Of a DNA stretch of 64,000 nucleotides, positions 18,284 to 26,766 are shown piece by piece. The translations under genes were made by a program, and so were the position numbers. The notes beneath the pieces are model-generated. The model saw only the letters and a program-made list of their open reading frames with translations, made no database searches and was not told the origin of the DNA. The DNA is from Rhodoblastus sp. (lineage in GTDB: Bacteria > Pseudomonadota > Alphaproteobacteria > Rhizobiales > Beijerinckiaceae): positions 1 through 64,000 of the forward strand of contig NZ_JAGRPM010000084.1 of assembly GCF_019449565.1 (NCBI RefSeq), read 5' to 3'. Position 1 is the stretch's first letter, and the number at the start of each line of letters is the position of its first letter.

Positions 18284-18302
18284 GTTGAGTAAAATAGTCA
18301 AC
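18284..18302. promoter_or_regulatory. Imperfect palindrome, possible operator
   Basis: A 19-bp dyad with GTTGA/TCAAC arms and 7 of 9 matching pairs, in AT-rich DNA between the TetR gene and metY. It lies where the metY promoter would be expected. Which protein binds it is unknown. Confidence 0.35.
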
Positions 18303-18325
18303 TAATAACTTCGCCATTCCATTGC

Positions 18326-18913
18326 TCAGTTTTCGAGAATGTTCCGGAAGGCGGGCTCGGCGCGCAGGGCGTCAAGGACCTCGGCGCGCAGCGGCGAATC
18401 GCCGACCGCCCGGGCGACGACCACCGCGCCGACCATTGAGGCCAGCATCGCGACGGCGCGGCGGCGCGCCTCGACGGGATCGCCCGCCGAACCGCCGCTC
18501 AGGTCGGCGGCGAAATTGGCGGCGAGCTTTTCCGCGCCGGCGGCGAGCGCCCTGGCGGTCTCCTCGGAACGGGCGGCCACGGCGCCCAAGGCCGCGATCG
18601 GGCAGCCCTTGCCGGGATTGTCGACATGGGCGCTTGAGAGATAGAGTGCGACATAGGCCTTCAGCGCCTCCTGCGCCGAAAGGCCGTCGCGGGCGACGAG
18701 GCTCTCGGCTTTTTCATCGAGAGCCTGCTGCAGGACCTCCGCGACCAGCGCTTCCTTCGACGCGAAATGGCGGTAGAAGCCGCCATGCGTCAGGCCTGCC
18801 GCCGCCATGATGTCGGCCAGGCCAACGCCCAGCCCCCGCTCACGCAACAGTTTCGCGGCGGTCTCGACAATATTTCTGCGGCTTTCTGCGGCTGCTTCCC
18901 GGCTCTTGCGCAT
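18326..18913 (-). CDS. TetR/AcrR-family transcriptional regulator
   Basis: A 195-residue repressor-type protein. The N-terminal helix-turn-helix is clear: RRNIVETAAKLLRERGLGVGLADIMAAAGLTHGGFYRHFASKEALVAEV (about residues 10-58). The C-terminal ligand domain has the KGCPIAALGAVAARSEE block seen in TetR proteins that sense reactive or lipophilic compounds. The start at 18913 is favoured over a longer frame because the helix-turn-helix then has the usual offset. It lies 64 bases downstream of the ferredoxin/SCP2 gene on the same strand. It probably controls that gene through the dyad at 20325-20365 (inference). Confidence 0.9.
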   Translation of the reverse strand: MRKSREAAAESRRNIVETAAKLLRERGLGVGLADIMAAAGLTHGGFYRHFASKEALVAEVLQQALDEKAESLVARDGLSAQEALKAYVALYLSSAHVDNPGKGCPIAALGAVAARSEETARALAAGAEKLAANFAADLSGGSAGDPVEARRRAVAMLASMVGAVVVARAVGDSPLRAEVLDALRAEPAFRNILEN

Positions 18914-18977
18914 GATGTGTTTTCGTCCTTGGCAGGGATATCTGACGCTCGTCGCGCTCGGGCGCAAGAGGAGCTTC

Positions 18978-20297
18978 TCATGAGGGAAAGCATCTGCCGA
19001 AGGCCGCGAGCAGGCGCGGTGGTCCCTTGAGTCGCAGCGTCCCGGTCGCCAGCAGCCGGAACAGCGAGATTTCCTTGTTGAGAAAACGCAGCCAGCTTTC
19101 GCCGCGTGCGGTCACGCGCAGGTTTGGCTCCAGTTCATGGCCGGGCAGCACCTGCAATTTGCGATTGTCGATGACCACGGTCGCCTTGGCGGCCTGCGGG
19201 CCGGTGAAGGTGAAATGATAGACCGCCTTCAGTCCCGCCGCCTTGCCGGGCTGAAAAGACAGGCCCATGCCGAACAAAAAACCCTCGATCGAGGTGGCGC
19301 GGGCCGCAGGACGCACCCAGCGGATTCTCTTGTGCGGGAACCGGCGCGCGACATGGGCGGCGGCGTCGGTCTCCTTGACCACATAGACCGGCTCGGTTCG
19401 CGCGGTGAGCGGATCGACCACGTCGCGCAGATATTGGCCCTTGTCGGCGCGATAGGCGCCGATGACATCCTCGCCGGCGGGGCAAACCGCGAGGCAATAG
19501 GCGGCGTTGTAATTGGGTCCATAGGACAGGCTTTGCCAGCGCTGGACCGTCTCGGCATAGCTGACCTTGCTGCGGAAATCCGCGACCGACCGGCTGCTCG
19601 CGACATCCTCGACGAAATTGACGAAGCCGCCCATGAATTGCTGGTAATTATGGGTGAGGCAGGCCGAGAAATCGAAATAGCCGTCCGGCTTCAAGGCGCC
19701 GACGGGGCAGGCCGCGACGCAGAGCTTGCATTCGAAACAGGGATTGAAGTCCAGCGGGCTGGCGACGGAATCGCATTCGGCGGCGATCAGAACCGTGTCG
19801 AGCAGGACAAAACTGCCGAATTTGGGATGGATGAGATTGCGGTGCAGCCCCATTCGCCCGAGGCCCGCCGCCTCGGCCACGCGCTTGTGCGAGACGACCC
19901 AGCCTCTTTCGCGCGGAAAATTGTCCATCTCCATCGGGAAGGCCATGGCGGGGTTGAGCGCCCGGATTCCGCGATCTTCCAGCCGCCGCACGATGGCGCG
20001 GGCGATATCGTCCATCGCATGGCCGGTGCGGTGGAATTCCAGATTGGAGATCGAGCGGGCGGGAGAGCGCACCGACTCGCGGTTCATCCGTCCGACCAGC
20101 GCCAGCAGGCTGCGCGTGGCGGGGAAAGCGGCGAGCACGCTGGCGCGCTCGGGCGCGAGCGCAGGATGGTCGATCGGGACCAGTCCGCAATCGTCGGCCC
20201 CGCAGTCGCGCGCGATCTGGAGAAGTTCAGAGGAAGAAAGCGGGGCGGGCGGCGGCGGTGCGCCCTGGTCCATCTGTTCCGGCGAGGCGAGGGTCAT
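18978..20297 (-). CDS. QueG-like 4Fe-4S protein fused to an SCP2-type lipid-binding domain
   Basis: A 439-residue protein. Residues ~25-200 resemble the N-terminal part of the QueG/reductive-dehalogenase group (DCGLVPIDHPAL, AAGLGRMGLHRNLIHPKFGSFV). A ferredoxin-like motif CFECKLCVAACPVGAL follows, with a second cysteine group around CLAVCP, enough for two clusters. The C-terminal ~100 residues (FHFTFTGPQAAKATVVIDNRKLQVLPG...) look like an SCP2 sterol-carrier domain. This combination suggests a redox enzyme acting on a hydrophobic substrate, not a tRNA-modifying QueG. The gene has a 41-bp perfect dyad right upstream and a TetR gene downstream. The substrate is unknown. Confidence 0.82.
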   Translation of the reverse strand: MTLASPEQMDQGAPPPPAPLSSSELLQIARDCGADDCGLVPIDHPALAPERASVLAAFPATRSLLALVGRMNRESVRSPARSISNLEFHRTGHAMDDIARAIVRRLEDRGIRALNPAMAFPMEMDNFPRERGWVVSHKRVAEAAGLGRMGLHRNLIHPKFGSFVLLDTVLIAAECDSVASPLDFNPCFECKLCVAACPVGALKPDGYFDFSACLTHNYQQFMGGFVNFVEDVASSRSVADFRSKVSYAETVQRWQSLSYGPNYNAAYCLAVCPAGEDVIGAYRADKGQYLRDVVDPLTARTEPVYVVKETDAAAHVARRFPHKRIRWVRPAARATSIEGFLFGMGLSFQPGKAAGLKAVYHFTFTGPQAAKATVVIDNRKLQVLPGHELEPNLRVTARGESWLRFLNKEISLFRLLATGTLRLKGPPRLLAAFGRCFPS

Positions 20298-20324
20298 GGC
20301 GGGGCATTCCTGAGCTGACTAAAA

Positions 20325-20365
20325 AGATGATAATCAACATCTAAAATAGATGTCAACCATCATCT
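20325..20365. promoter_or_regulatory. Large perfect dyad, likely operator of the ferredoxin/SCP2 gene
   Basis: The symmetric arrangement is AGATGAT-N5-ACATCTA-AAA-TAGATGT-N5-ATCATCT, perfect in all 14 arm pairs. It begins 28 bases upstream of the ATG at 20297. Size and symmetry fit binding of two TetR-type dimers. The neighbouring TetR gene is the obvious candidate (inference). Confidence 0.7.
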
Positions 20366-20416
20366 TTCTGTCGCACAAGGACGCGGCTGGCCCGCGAACA
20401 GATCGAAGGAGTTGGT

Positions 20417-20737
20417 TCAGCGCGGTCCGAGCGGGCCGCGAAGAGTGCGCTGCGCCAGACCAAAGCCCCAGCACCACAGCGCCGCCTGCGGCAGGAAAAA
20501 GAAGATCTTGGCGGCTTCGAACAGGTCGGGCTGGGCGGAAAGACGGATTGTGAAGGTTAGGCCTTCGTCGCGCGACGCCTTAGACGACAGAATTTCCCCT
20601 TCGAGCGGCTTGGCCGCTTCGGGGGCCTGCGTCACCCAGGAGTCCACGCCCGCCGTCTTGCGCGTGGGGGTTGGCGCCGGAGCCGTGGTCGCCGCGCCTG
20701 CGGCGGGAATGCTGATCTGAATGGTTTTCCGGCTCAT
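20417..20737 (-). CDS. Small protein coupled to an orphan ParA
   Basis: A 106-residue protein whose ATG overlaps the ParA stop (ATGA), so it is translated together with it. The N-terminus is Ala/Thr/Pro-rich. A middle block, [22 protein letters not shown], is followed by a hydrophobic, Trp-rich segment ([14 protein letters not shown]) that might touch membrane. It does not look like ParB (no helix-turn-helix, too short). It is probably the partner or adaptor of this ParA; no family is recognised. Confidence 0.68.
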   Translation of the reverse strand: MSRKTIQISIPAAGAATTAPAPTPTRKTAGVDSWVTQAPEAAKPLEGEILSSKASRDEGLTFTIRLSAQPDLFEAAKIFFFLPQAALWCWGFGLAQRTLRGPLGPR

Positions 20738-21378
20738 GCCGCCAGCCTTTCCTTATTTGCCATGATGAGTTCGGCGAGGCTTTGCAGCTCGCGCGCCGCC
20801 TCGCTGCGCGGCGCCGCCTCCAGCACCGACAGGCCGCGCGCGGCGCTTTCCGCATAGATCACGCGCTGCACGAGGCCGACGTCGAGCACCGGCGTCTCCG
20901 GGAATTGCGCCAGCGCGGCGTGGAAATCGCGCCCGATCGCGGTATTGGCGATCTTGCGGTTGATGAGGAAGGCGGAGCGCAGCCCCTCCTTGAATTGTTG
21001 CGCCTCGCGGATCAGCTGGACCGTCTCGGCGGCGGCCCAGACGTCATAGGGCGAGGGCTGCACCGGAATGAGCGCCAGATCGCTGGCCATGATCGCGGCG
21101 CGGCCGAGTTCGTTGACGCGCGGCGCGCCGTCGATCACCACAATGTCGTAATTCTTGGCCAGAGCCGGGATTTCGCGGTGCAGGGTCGGCTTGGCCATGC
21201 CGACCACGACGAAATCGGGATCGACCTGTCGCGCGGCGGACCAGGCCAGCGCGCTGCCCTGCGGATCGGCGTCCACCAGCAACACCCGCCGTCCGGCGCG
21301 GCTGAAGCAAGACGCGAGATTGACCGCGACCGTCGTCTTGCCGACGCCGCCCTTCTGATTGAGCACGCCAATGATCAT
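20734..21378 (-). CDS. ParA-family ATPase
   Basis: A 214-residue Walker-type ATPase with the deviant P-loop [16 protein letters not shown] at the very start, [11 protein letters not shown] (switch I) and [13 protein letters not shown] (Walker B). It has no N-terminal DNA-binding extension, so it is the short, orphan type of ParA/MinD relative. The start at 21378 is chosen because the P-loop is then at the N-terminus and AAGGCGG precedes it; the frame could begin six codons earlier. No ParB or centromere-like repeats are nearby. It might position a protein complex or cargo rather than segregate a replicon. Confidence 0.88.
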   Translation of the reverse strand: MIIGVLNQKGGVGKTTVAVNLASCFSRAGRRVLLVDADPQGSALAWSAARQVDPDFVVVGMAKPTLHREIPALAKNYDIVVIDGAPRVNELGRAAIMASDLALIPVQPSPYDVWAAAETVQLIREAQQFKEGLRSAFLINRKIANTAIGRDFHAALAQFPETPVLDVGLVQRVIYAESAARGLSVLEAAPRSEAARELQSLAELIMANKERLAA

Positions 21379-21590
21379 GGGGGCCGCCTTTTGCAAGCGC
21401 GCGTCGGGTCGGAAGTCCGCCTTCCGCGCTGGATGGGATCAACGCCAAATTCAGGCGGCGACAGGCCGCCGACGCAGGAACGCAACAGCACTTGCATGCG
21501 AATCACTTGACGCGACCGCAATCGCAAGGATTTCCATAAATCCGCGCTTTGGCAAGCTTTGCGGCGGCGTCGCCTGTGCAAAGCCCTCAT

Positions 21591-21729
21591 ACCAAGACTC
21601 ACAGGTGAGGACCTGTGGGTCTTGGTTAGGCGCGACGGCGCCCAATAGCGCGTCGTAAGACGGGCGTCTTTTGACGCCCTATGGCTTGTGCGAGGGATTC
21701 CTTGACCGCGATGAGTCGCGGTCAAGGAA
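21591..21729. repeat. Intergenic array of strong hairpins (array A)
   Basis: There are three inverted repeats in 139 bases: 21591-21626 (16-bp arms ACCAAGACTCACAGGT, one G-T pair, 4-base loop), 21662-21679 (GGGCGTC/GACGCCC) and 21698-21729 (14-bp perfect arms TTCCTTGACCGCGA, loop TGAG). There is no T-run, so these are not simple terminators. The last stem shares the CCTTGACC/GGTCAAGG arms with array B at 44651-44768. The array lies between the ParA gene and an oxidoreductase gene. Confidence 0.7.
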
Positions 21730-21744
21730 AGACGGTATTATGAA

Positions 21745-22683
21745 TCAGGAATAGGCGTTCATGTCCTGGCTGATTTCGATGGCGTGAACCACCGAGCGCG
21801 CGATGCGCCCGTTCTCGTCGGGGAAGCCGCCGTCACGGATGAAGCGCGCGAAAGTCGACAGCTCGTCGGCCAGCGCGTCATGCGAGTCGATCTTGTATTC
21901 GGCGGTCTTGGCGGCGGTGAAATTATCCTTCGCCACGCGCGCCAGAGCGCTGGTCTCATAGACGCTGACGGTGGCGGACAGCTCATCCAGTTCAATGACC
22001 CGGCCGTCGAGGGTGACGGTTGCGGTGCGCCGGCGCTCGGAGGCGATCCAGCTGCTTTCGACATGGCCGGTCATGCCGCCGTCAAAGCGCAGGAACATTT
22101 GCGCCTGCGCCGCCGGGCAGCCGCCATAGGCGCGCTGGGCGTGGCGCGCGGAAACCGGGTTCTGGCCGGAGATGAAAAGCGCATTGGCGATGTCATGCAC
22201 GGCGAGATCGAGCAGCACGCTGTTCTTCTGGATGCGGCCAATTCCGCGCCGGCGAGCGTCGAAATGCAGGATCGGACGCTCCGATTCCTCGACCAGCTTT
22301 TTCACCAGCAAAATGCCCGGATTAAACAAAGTGGTGTGGCCGGTCATGGCCACCAGCCCCTTGGCGCGGGCCAGCGCCGTTACGCCGTCGCAGGCGGCGG
22401 ACGTGACCGCGAGCGGCTTGGCGACGAGAACGCTTTTGCCGGCGTCGAGCGCGGCCATGGCGAAATCGGCGTGCGTGTCATTGGGCGTGGTGATGACGCA
22501 GGCTTGAACGGAGGCGTCGTCCAGAACGGATTCCAGCGAGGGCGCGGCCTCGACCTGCGCCATTTTGCGACCGTCATGATGGTCGAACGTGCTTTTCAGC
22601 GTGAAATCGGGCAGGGCGCTGACCTTGTTGGCGAGGGTCTGCCCCCAGGGGCCAAGGCCGATGACGGAAATATTGATGGTCAT
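21745..22683 (-). CDS. Gfo/Idh/MocA-family oxidoreductase
   Basis: A 312-residue NAD(P)-dependent sugar oxidoreductase. The N-terminal Rossmann motif is ISVIGLGPWGQTLANKV. VITTPNDTHADFAMAALDAGKSVLVAKPLAV holds the family's catalytic E/A-KP site (here AKP in place of the more common EKP). DLAVHDIANALF supplies the conserved Asp-x-x-x-His-Asp. Members of this family oxidise the 3-position of sugar nucleotides before transamination. The gene is divergent from a DegT-type aminotransferase, which would use the product, so the pair probably makes an aminosugar for a surface glycan. Confidence 0.88.
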   Translation of the reverse strand: MTINISVIGLGPWGQTLANKVSALPDFTLKSTFDHHDGRKMAQVEAAPSLESVLDDASVQACVITTPNDTHADFAMAALDAGKSVLVAKPLAVTSAACDGVTALARAKGLVAMTGHTTLFNPGILLVKKLVEESERPILHFDARRRGIGRIQKNSVLLDLAVHDIANALFISGQNPVSARHAQRAYGGCPAAQAQMFLRFDGGMTGHVESSWIASERRRTATVTLDGRVIELDELSATVSVYETSALARVAKDNFTAAKTAEYKIDSHDALADELSTFARFIRDGGFPDENGRIARSVVHAIEISQDMNAYS

Positions 22684-22954
22684 ATTCGCCCTTTTTCGCG
22701 CGTCGGGAGAAATGCCGGGGCTGGTCAGCCGGCGCCGGAAAGTTCTGGCCGAAGCAAAATTCGATCGATGAGCCGCGCGGCGGGGCCGTCGCCTGTGGCG
22801 GGATGCGGCGCGGCAGGCCTTAGCATGGCTGCGGGTTGCGGCGCCAGTCCTCGCGCGCGGCGCCCTGCCTTTTGTCTAGTGACGCGGCGCGATTCGCGGC
22901 GTATAGGCCGCGCAGCGGCGCGCCGGAGGCCGCGAGCACGGAGGATTTTGCCGA

Positions 22955-24088
22955 ATGTCTGCGCCCATGATGCCCTTCATCGACCTCGCGGCGCAACGCG
23001 CGCGCATCGCGGACAGGATTGACGCCGCAGTCCTTAAGGTCGTCGCGTCTGGCGCCTATGTCATGGGTCCGGAGGTTTTCGAGCTGGAGAAGCAGCTCGC
23101 CGCCTTTTGCGGCGCGAAACATTGCGTCTCCTGCGCCAGCGGCACCGATGCGCTGACCATGGTCCTGCTCGCCAAGGGCGTCGGGCCGGGCGTCGCCGTT
23201 CTTTGCCCCAGCTTCACCTTTGCCGCAACCGCCGAAGCCGTGGCACTGCTCGGCGGAATGCCTTATTTCGTCGATGTTCTCGAAGATAGTTTCAACATGG
23301 ACCCGGCCTCGCTGGAGGCGGGCGTCGCCGAAGCGCGCGCGGCGGGGCTCAATCCGGTGGGCGTCATCGCCGTCGACCTGTTCGGCCAGCCGGCCGATTA
23401 TGAGTCCATCGAAAAAATCTGTTCGCGCGAAAAGCTGTGGCTGCTCGGCGACGCCGCACAGGCCTTTGGCGCGAGCTATCGCGGCCGCAAGCTCGGGACG
23501 TTCGGGCTGGCGACCACCACCAGCTTCTTCCCCGCCAAGCCGCTCGGCGGCTATGGCGACGGCGGCGCGATCTTCACCGATGACGACGAACTCGCGGCCG
23601 TGCTGCGCTCGGTGCGCGTTCACGGCCAGGGGACGGATAAATATGACAATGTGCGGATCGGCGTCACTGGCCGGCTCGACACCATCCAGGCCGCGATCCT
23701 GATCGAAAAGCTGGCGATCTTCGCCGATGAGATCGTCGCGCGCGATGAAATCGCGGCGCGTTACGCCGCAGGCCTGCGCGAGGTCGCCATTCCGCCTGCG
23801 GTCGCTCCGGGCTGCCAATCGGTCTGGGCGCAATATACCATTCGCCTGAAGCCGGGGCAGCGCGACGGCCTCGTCGCCGCGCTGAAAGAGGCCGGCGTTC
23901 CCACCGCCTGCTATTATCCGGTCCCGCTGCATCGCCAGACGGCCTATCGCAACTATCCGGTCGCCGGCGGCAAGCTCGCCGTGACCGACCGGCTCGCGGA
24001 GGAAGTCCTGTCGCTGCCGATGCATCCCTATCTGAAGCCCGAGGCCCAGCAGCGCGTCATCGACGCGGCCAAAAAGCATCTCGGCTGA
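22955..24088 (+). CDS. DegT/DnrJ/EryC1/StrS aminotransferase
   Basis: A 377-residue PLP aminotransferase acting on sugar nucleotides. FIDLAAQRARI opens the protein, CASGTDALTMVLLA and PSFTFAATAEA follow, and GDAAQAFGASYRGRKLG holds the PLP ring-binding acid. The internal aldimine lysine is in SFFPAKPLGGYGDGG. The final GVPTACYYPVPLHRQTAY block resembles WbpE/WlbC enzymes that make 3-amino sugars. The ATG at 22955 gives the usual length. The gene is divergent from the oxidoreductase, with ~270 bases of shared promoter region, and ends at a strong terminator. Confidence 0.92.
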   Translation: MSAPMMPFIDLAAQRARIADRIDAAVLKVVASGAYVMGPEVFELEKQLAAFCGAKHCVSCASGTDALTMVLLAKGVGPGVAVLCPSFTFAATAEAVALLGGMPYFVDVLEDSFNMDPASLEAGVAEARAAGLNPVGVIAVDLFGQPADYESIEKICSREKLWLLGDAAQAFGASYRGRKLGTFGLATTTSFFPAKPLGGYGDGGAIFTDDDELAAVLRSVRVHGQGTDKYDNVRIGVTGRLDTIQAAILIEKLAIFADEIVARDEIAARYAAGLREVAIPPAVAPGCQSVWAQYTIRLKPGQRDGLVAALKEAGVPTACYYPVPLHRQTAYRNYPVAGGKLAVTDRLAEEVLSLPMHPYLKPEAQQRVIDAAKKHLG

Positions 24089-24107
24089 TCCAGACGGGTC
24101 AAAAAAG

Positions 24108-24147
24108 AACCCGCCGCGATTCCTTTGGAATCACGGCGGGTTTTTTT
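24108..24147. terminator. Bidirectional rho-independent terminator
   Basis: The stem AACCCGCCG-c-GATTCC / GGAATC-a-CGGCGGGTT has a TTT loop. A run of T follows on the plus strand and a run of A precedes it, so it can serve both strands. It separates the convergent aminotransferase and pyrophosphatase genes. Confidence 0.9.
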
Positions 24148-24175
24148 ATGCTCGATTGCTGGCGTGACGGCCGGC

Positions 24176-24712
24176 TTATTTCTTCTCGATCTTGGCTCGC
24201 TCGATCGCCTGCAGGATCAGGCTCTTGGCCTCATCCGCGTCGCCCCAGCCGGCGAACTTCACCCATTTGCCGGGTTCCAGATCCTTGTAATGGCAGAAGA
24301 AATGCTCGATCTGCTTCCAGGTGATCTCGGGCAGGTCGGTGTAGCACTTCACATTGTCGTAGCGCTTGGTGAGCTTGGAGCTCGGAACCGCGATGATCTT
24401 TTCGTCGCCGCCGCCTTCGTCGGTCATCTTCAGCACGCCGATCGGACGCACGTTGATGTAGGAGCCGGCGACGAGCGGACGCGTATTGCAGACCAGCACG
24501 TCGCACGGGTCGCCGTCTTCCGACAGCGTGTGCGGAATGAAGCCGTAATTGCCGGGATAGCGCATCGGCGTATAGAGGAAGCGGTCGACGAAGAGCGTGC
24601 CGGCGTCCTTGTCCATTTCATACTTGATCGGCTCGCCGCCAATCGGAACCTCGATCAGGACATTGACATCGTCGGGGGGATTGTTGCCGATTTTGATGGC
24701 GTCAAGACGCAT
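24176..24712 (-). CDS. ppa: Inorganic pyrophosphatase
   Basis: A 178-residue family I soluble pyrophosphatase, which splits pyrophosphate and so drives biosynthetic reactions. The start at 24712 is supported by GGAGAGCGCA and by the conserved opening MRLDAIKIG; a longer frame has no support. Metal and substrate ligands are visible: [41 protein letters not shown] (signature) and [11 protein letters not shown]. The length is normal. It stands alone between a terminator and the GNAT gene. Confidence 0.95.
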   Translation of the reverse strand: MRLDAIKIGNNPPDDVNVLIEVPIGGEPIKYEMDKDAGTLFVDRFLYTPMRYPGNYGFIPHTLSEDGDPCDVLVCNTRPLVAGSYINVRPIGVLKMTDEGGGDEKIIAVPSSKLTKRYDNVKCYTDLPEITWKQIEHFFCHYKDLEPGKWVKFAGWGDADEAKSLILQAIERAKIEKK

Positions 24713-24847
24713 TGCGCTCTCCGGTGGTTGCGTTTTCCGCAGCCCATTTGTCAGGGGCGGCGGCAAAAGGCAACCCGAACTTTCCGCCCATGTCGGGTGG
24801 GTTCCGAACGTGGTTTCCACTGATGGAAAAGGCCGGCGCCGCAGCCG

Positions 24848-25366
24848 TCAAGGCGCGGGAGGGCCAAAGCCGAAGGCGAGGCGGCCGAGCTTTTCGGCGC
24901 CGAAATATTCGCTGGCGCGGCGGACTTGCTCGCCGCCGTGACGGCGATAGAAATCCACCGCGCGCTTGTTGTCGCTGAGCGTCCAGACCAGCATGGTTTC
25001 GAGGCCGTTTTCGGCGAGGTCGCGGCGCCCGGCCCGGAACAGCCGCGAGCCAAAGCCCAGGCCCTGGCAGTCGGGGGAGAGGTAAAGCTCGAAAATCTCG
25101 CCGCTGAAGGGGAGCGAGGCTGCGCGGTTGCGCCCATAAGAGACATAGCCGCCGATGGAGCCGTGAAGGGACAGAACAAGAAGCCGGCTGCCCTGGAGCA
25201 CCGCCGCGCGCCACCAGTCGGGGCCGCGGCGCGCGATCAGGCGCTCCAGTTCGCGGCCGGGGATCAGCCCGCGATAGGCTTCGCGCCACGCCGCGTCGTG
25301 GACGGCGGCGATTTGCTCGGCGTCGCCCGGCATTGCTCGCCTAATGGTGATCAGCGCCTGAGACAT
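24848..25366 (-). CDS. GNAT-family N-acetyltransferase
   Basis: A 172-residue acetyltransferase. The GNAT acetyl-CoA loop is in FELYLSPDCQGLGFGSRLFRAGRRDL (Q/R-x-x-G-x-G/A type). A C-terminal NKRAVDFYRRHGGEQV helix-strand pair is typical of this fold. The opening ITIRRAMPGDAEQIAAVHDAAWREAYRG is the RimI/PhnO-like pattern. The substrate cannot be told. The gene is 135 bases upstream of ppa on the same strand and may share its transcription. Confidence 0.88.
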   Translation of the reverse strand: MSQALITIRRAMPGDAEQIAAVHDAAWREAYRGLIPGRELERLIARRGPDWWRAAVLQGSRLLVLSLHGSIGGYVSYGRNRAASLPFSGEIFELYLSPDCQGLGFGSRLFRAGRRDLAENGLETMLVWTLSDNKRAVDFYRRHGGEQVRRASEYFGAEKLGRLAFGFGPPAP

Positions 25367-25441
25367 AGGCTGATGTTAAGTCCAAGGGCCCGCGCCTTGC
25401 AAGAAAACTATTTTTAATCCGCCCAATGCGCCGGCCATACG

Positions 25442-26284
25442 TCAATTGAAGTGGAATCGGATATTTGTGCTGGTCGAAAAACGCCCGCCGGGGGGCGGCG
25501 GCGTGCGAATTCCGCTCAAAGTCGTGCGCGCGGCGGCGTCGAGAACTGGATTACCGGAGGAATGGGTGACCGATTGGCTGATGACCCGCCCGGACGGCCC
25601 GACCGTAAAGGCCACGCCGACGGCGCCGGTCGCGCCCGCGGCCCGCGCGGCGGCCGGATAGAAGGTGCGGCGTCGGATTTCGGCGGCCAACAGGCCGGCA
25701 TAGGCGGCAGGCGACATTGACGACGCCTGGGCCGCGCCATTGGCCGCCCCGCGCTTCAGCTCCTGCCGCGCCTCCTGCGCCTTGCGGCGGCGTTCGGCGA
25801 GTTCGCGCTCTTCCTGCGCCTTCTGGCGTTGGTCGTCACGGGTCGCGACGGGTTTGGGCGGCGGCTTTTTCTCGACGACGGCCGGCGGCGGCGTGACGGG
25901 CTTGGGCGGCTCGACCGGCAAGGGGACGGCTTCGGGAACGGCGACCTGCGGCGGCGGGGGCGGCTCGACCGGCTCGACGCGTTCGGCCTGCTGCACGGGA
26001 GGCGGCGGTTCTTGCGGCGGCTCCTGCGCGGCCATTTCGGCGGGCTTGACCTCTTCTTGCTTCTTCTGGTCCTCGGCGGCGTCGCCGAGCGGAACAAGCG
26101 AGACCTCGACGGTGTCCAGCGGCGACAGGGCGGCCGGCCGACCCTTGACGGCGACGAACAACAGGCTGTGCAAGGCGAGAATGAGCAGCAGCGCCAGCGG
26201 ACGCAGCCACGGCGGCCGGACCAAGTCGCCCGGCGCGGACGCCAGCATCGGACGACCGGCGGAAAGGGCGCCGGTGACGCTCAT
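25442..26284 (-). CDS. tonB: TonB energy-transducing protein
   Basis: A 280-residue protein with a cytoplasmic/membrane start (WLRPLALLLILALHSLLFVAV). A long Pro/Glu/Lys-rich spacer (residues ~60-180) spans the periplasm. The C-terminal TonB domain includes YPAAARAAGATGAVGVAFTVGPSGRV and LDAAARTTLSGIRTPPPPGGRF. With ExbB/ExbD it passes proton-motive energy to outer-membrane TonB-dependent receptors. Its ATG overlaps the ExbD stop (ATGA), making exbB-exbD-tonB a coupled operon. No receptor gene is in the window. Confidence 0.93.
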   Translation of the reverse strand: MSVTGALSAGRPMLASAPGDLVRPPWLRPLALLLILALHSLLFVAVKGRPAALSPLDTVEVSLVPLGDAAEDQKKQEEVKPAEMAAQEPPQEPPPPVQQAERVEPVEPPPPPQVAVPEAVPLPVEPPKPVTPPPAVVEKKPPPKPVATRDDQRQKAQEERELAERRRKAQEARQELKRGAANGAAQASSMSPAAYAGLLAAEIRRRTFYPAAARAAGATGAVGVAFTVGPSGRVISQSVTHSSGNPVLDAAARTTLSGIRTPPPPGGRFSTSTNIRFHFN

Positions 26285-26766
26285 TTTCCGGGCTCCGTCG
26301 CCGACGCGGGCGCGACAACAGGGGCGTCGGGTTTTTTGCCGGAATCCTTGCCGGTTTCGGTGACGATCGCGATATGGGTGATCCCATTGGTGGCGAGCTG
26401 ATCGAGAATCGCCACCATCTGGCCGTAGGGGACGTCCTTGTCGCCGCGCAGATGCACGACCCGGCCCGGGTCGTCGCCAAGCTTCAGCTTGACCAGCTGG
26501 ACCAGATCAGCTCCTGCGACCGGTTCCGCGCCGACGGCGAGGCCGCCGTCGCGGGCGACGACCACGACGACTGGCTCCTTCGGATTGAGCGGGCGCGCCG
26601 CCTGGGCCTGCGGCAGTTGCACCTTCATGCCGGCCGTGAGCAGCGGCGCGGTGATCATGAAAATGATGAGCAGCACCAGCATGACGTCGACGAGCGGCGT
26701 CACGTTGATCTCGGCCTGCGGGCGGTAAAAGCCCGGACGATTGGCGTCGGACGGCGAAAAGCCCAT
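26281..26766 (-). CDS. exbD: ExbD/TolR-family biopolymer transport protein
   Basis: A 161-residue inner-membrane protein with the ExbD signature INVTPLVDVMLVLLIIFMITAPLLTAGMKVQLPQA: one membrane helix with the proton-carrying Asp in PLVDVML. The periplasmic domain follows. The start overlaps the ExbB stop by one base (TGATG). It forms the proton channel with ExbB that energises TonB. The ending DSGKKPDAPVVAPASA is a disordered tail. Confidence 0.95.
   Translation of the reverse strand: MGFSPSDANRPGFYRPQAEINVTPLVDVMLVLLIIFMITAPLLTAGMKVQLPQAQAARPLNPKEPVVVVVARDGGLAVGAEPVAGADLVQLVKLKLGDDPGRVVHLRGDKDVPYGQMVAILDQLATNGITHIAIVTETGKDSGKKPDAPVVAPASATEPGK

Noticed and set aside
18181-18325. SAM-II riboswitch upstream of metY
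   Set aside because: The conserved core of SAM-II could not be placed. Only the ribosome-binding-site-pairing stem is reported.
18978-20297. Epoxyqueuosine reductase (queG) annotation
   Set aside because: The iron-sulfur part is similar, but the C-terminal SCP2-type domain, TetR operator and context do not fit queuosine synthesis.
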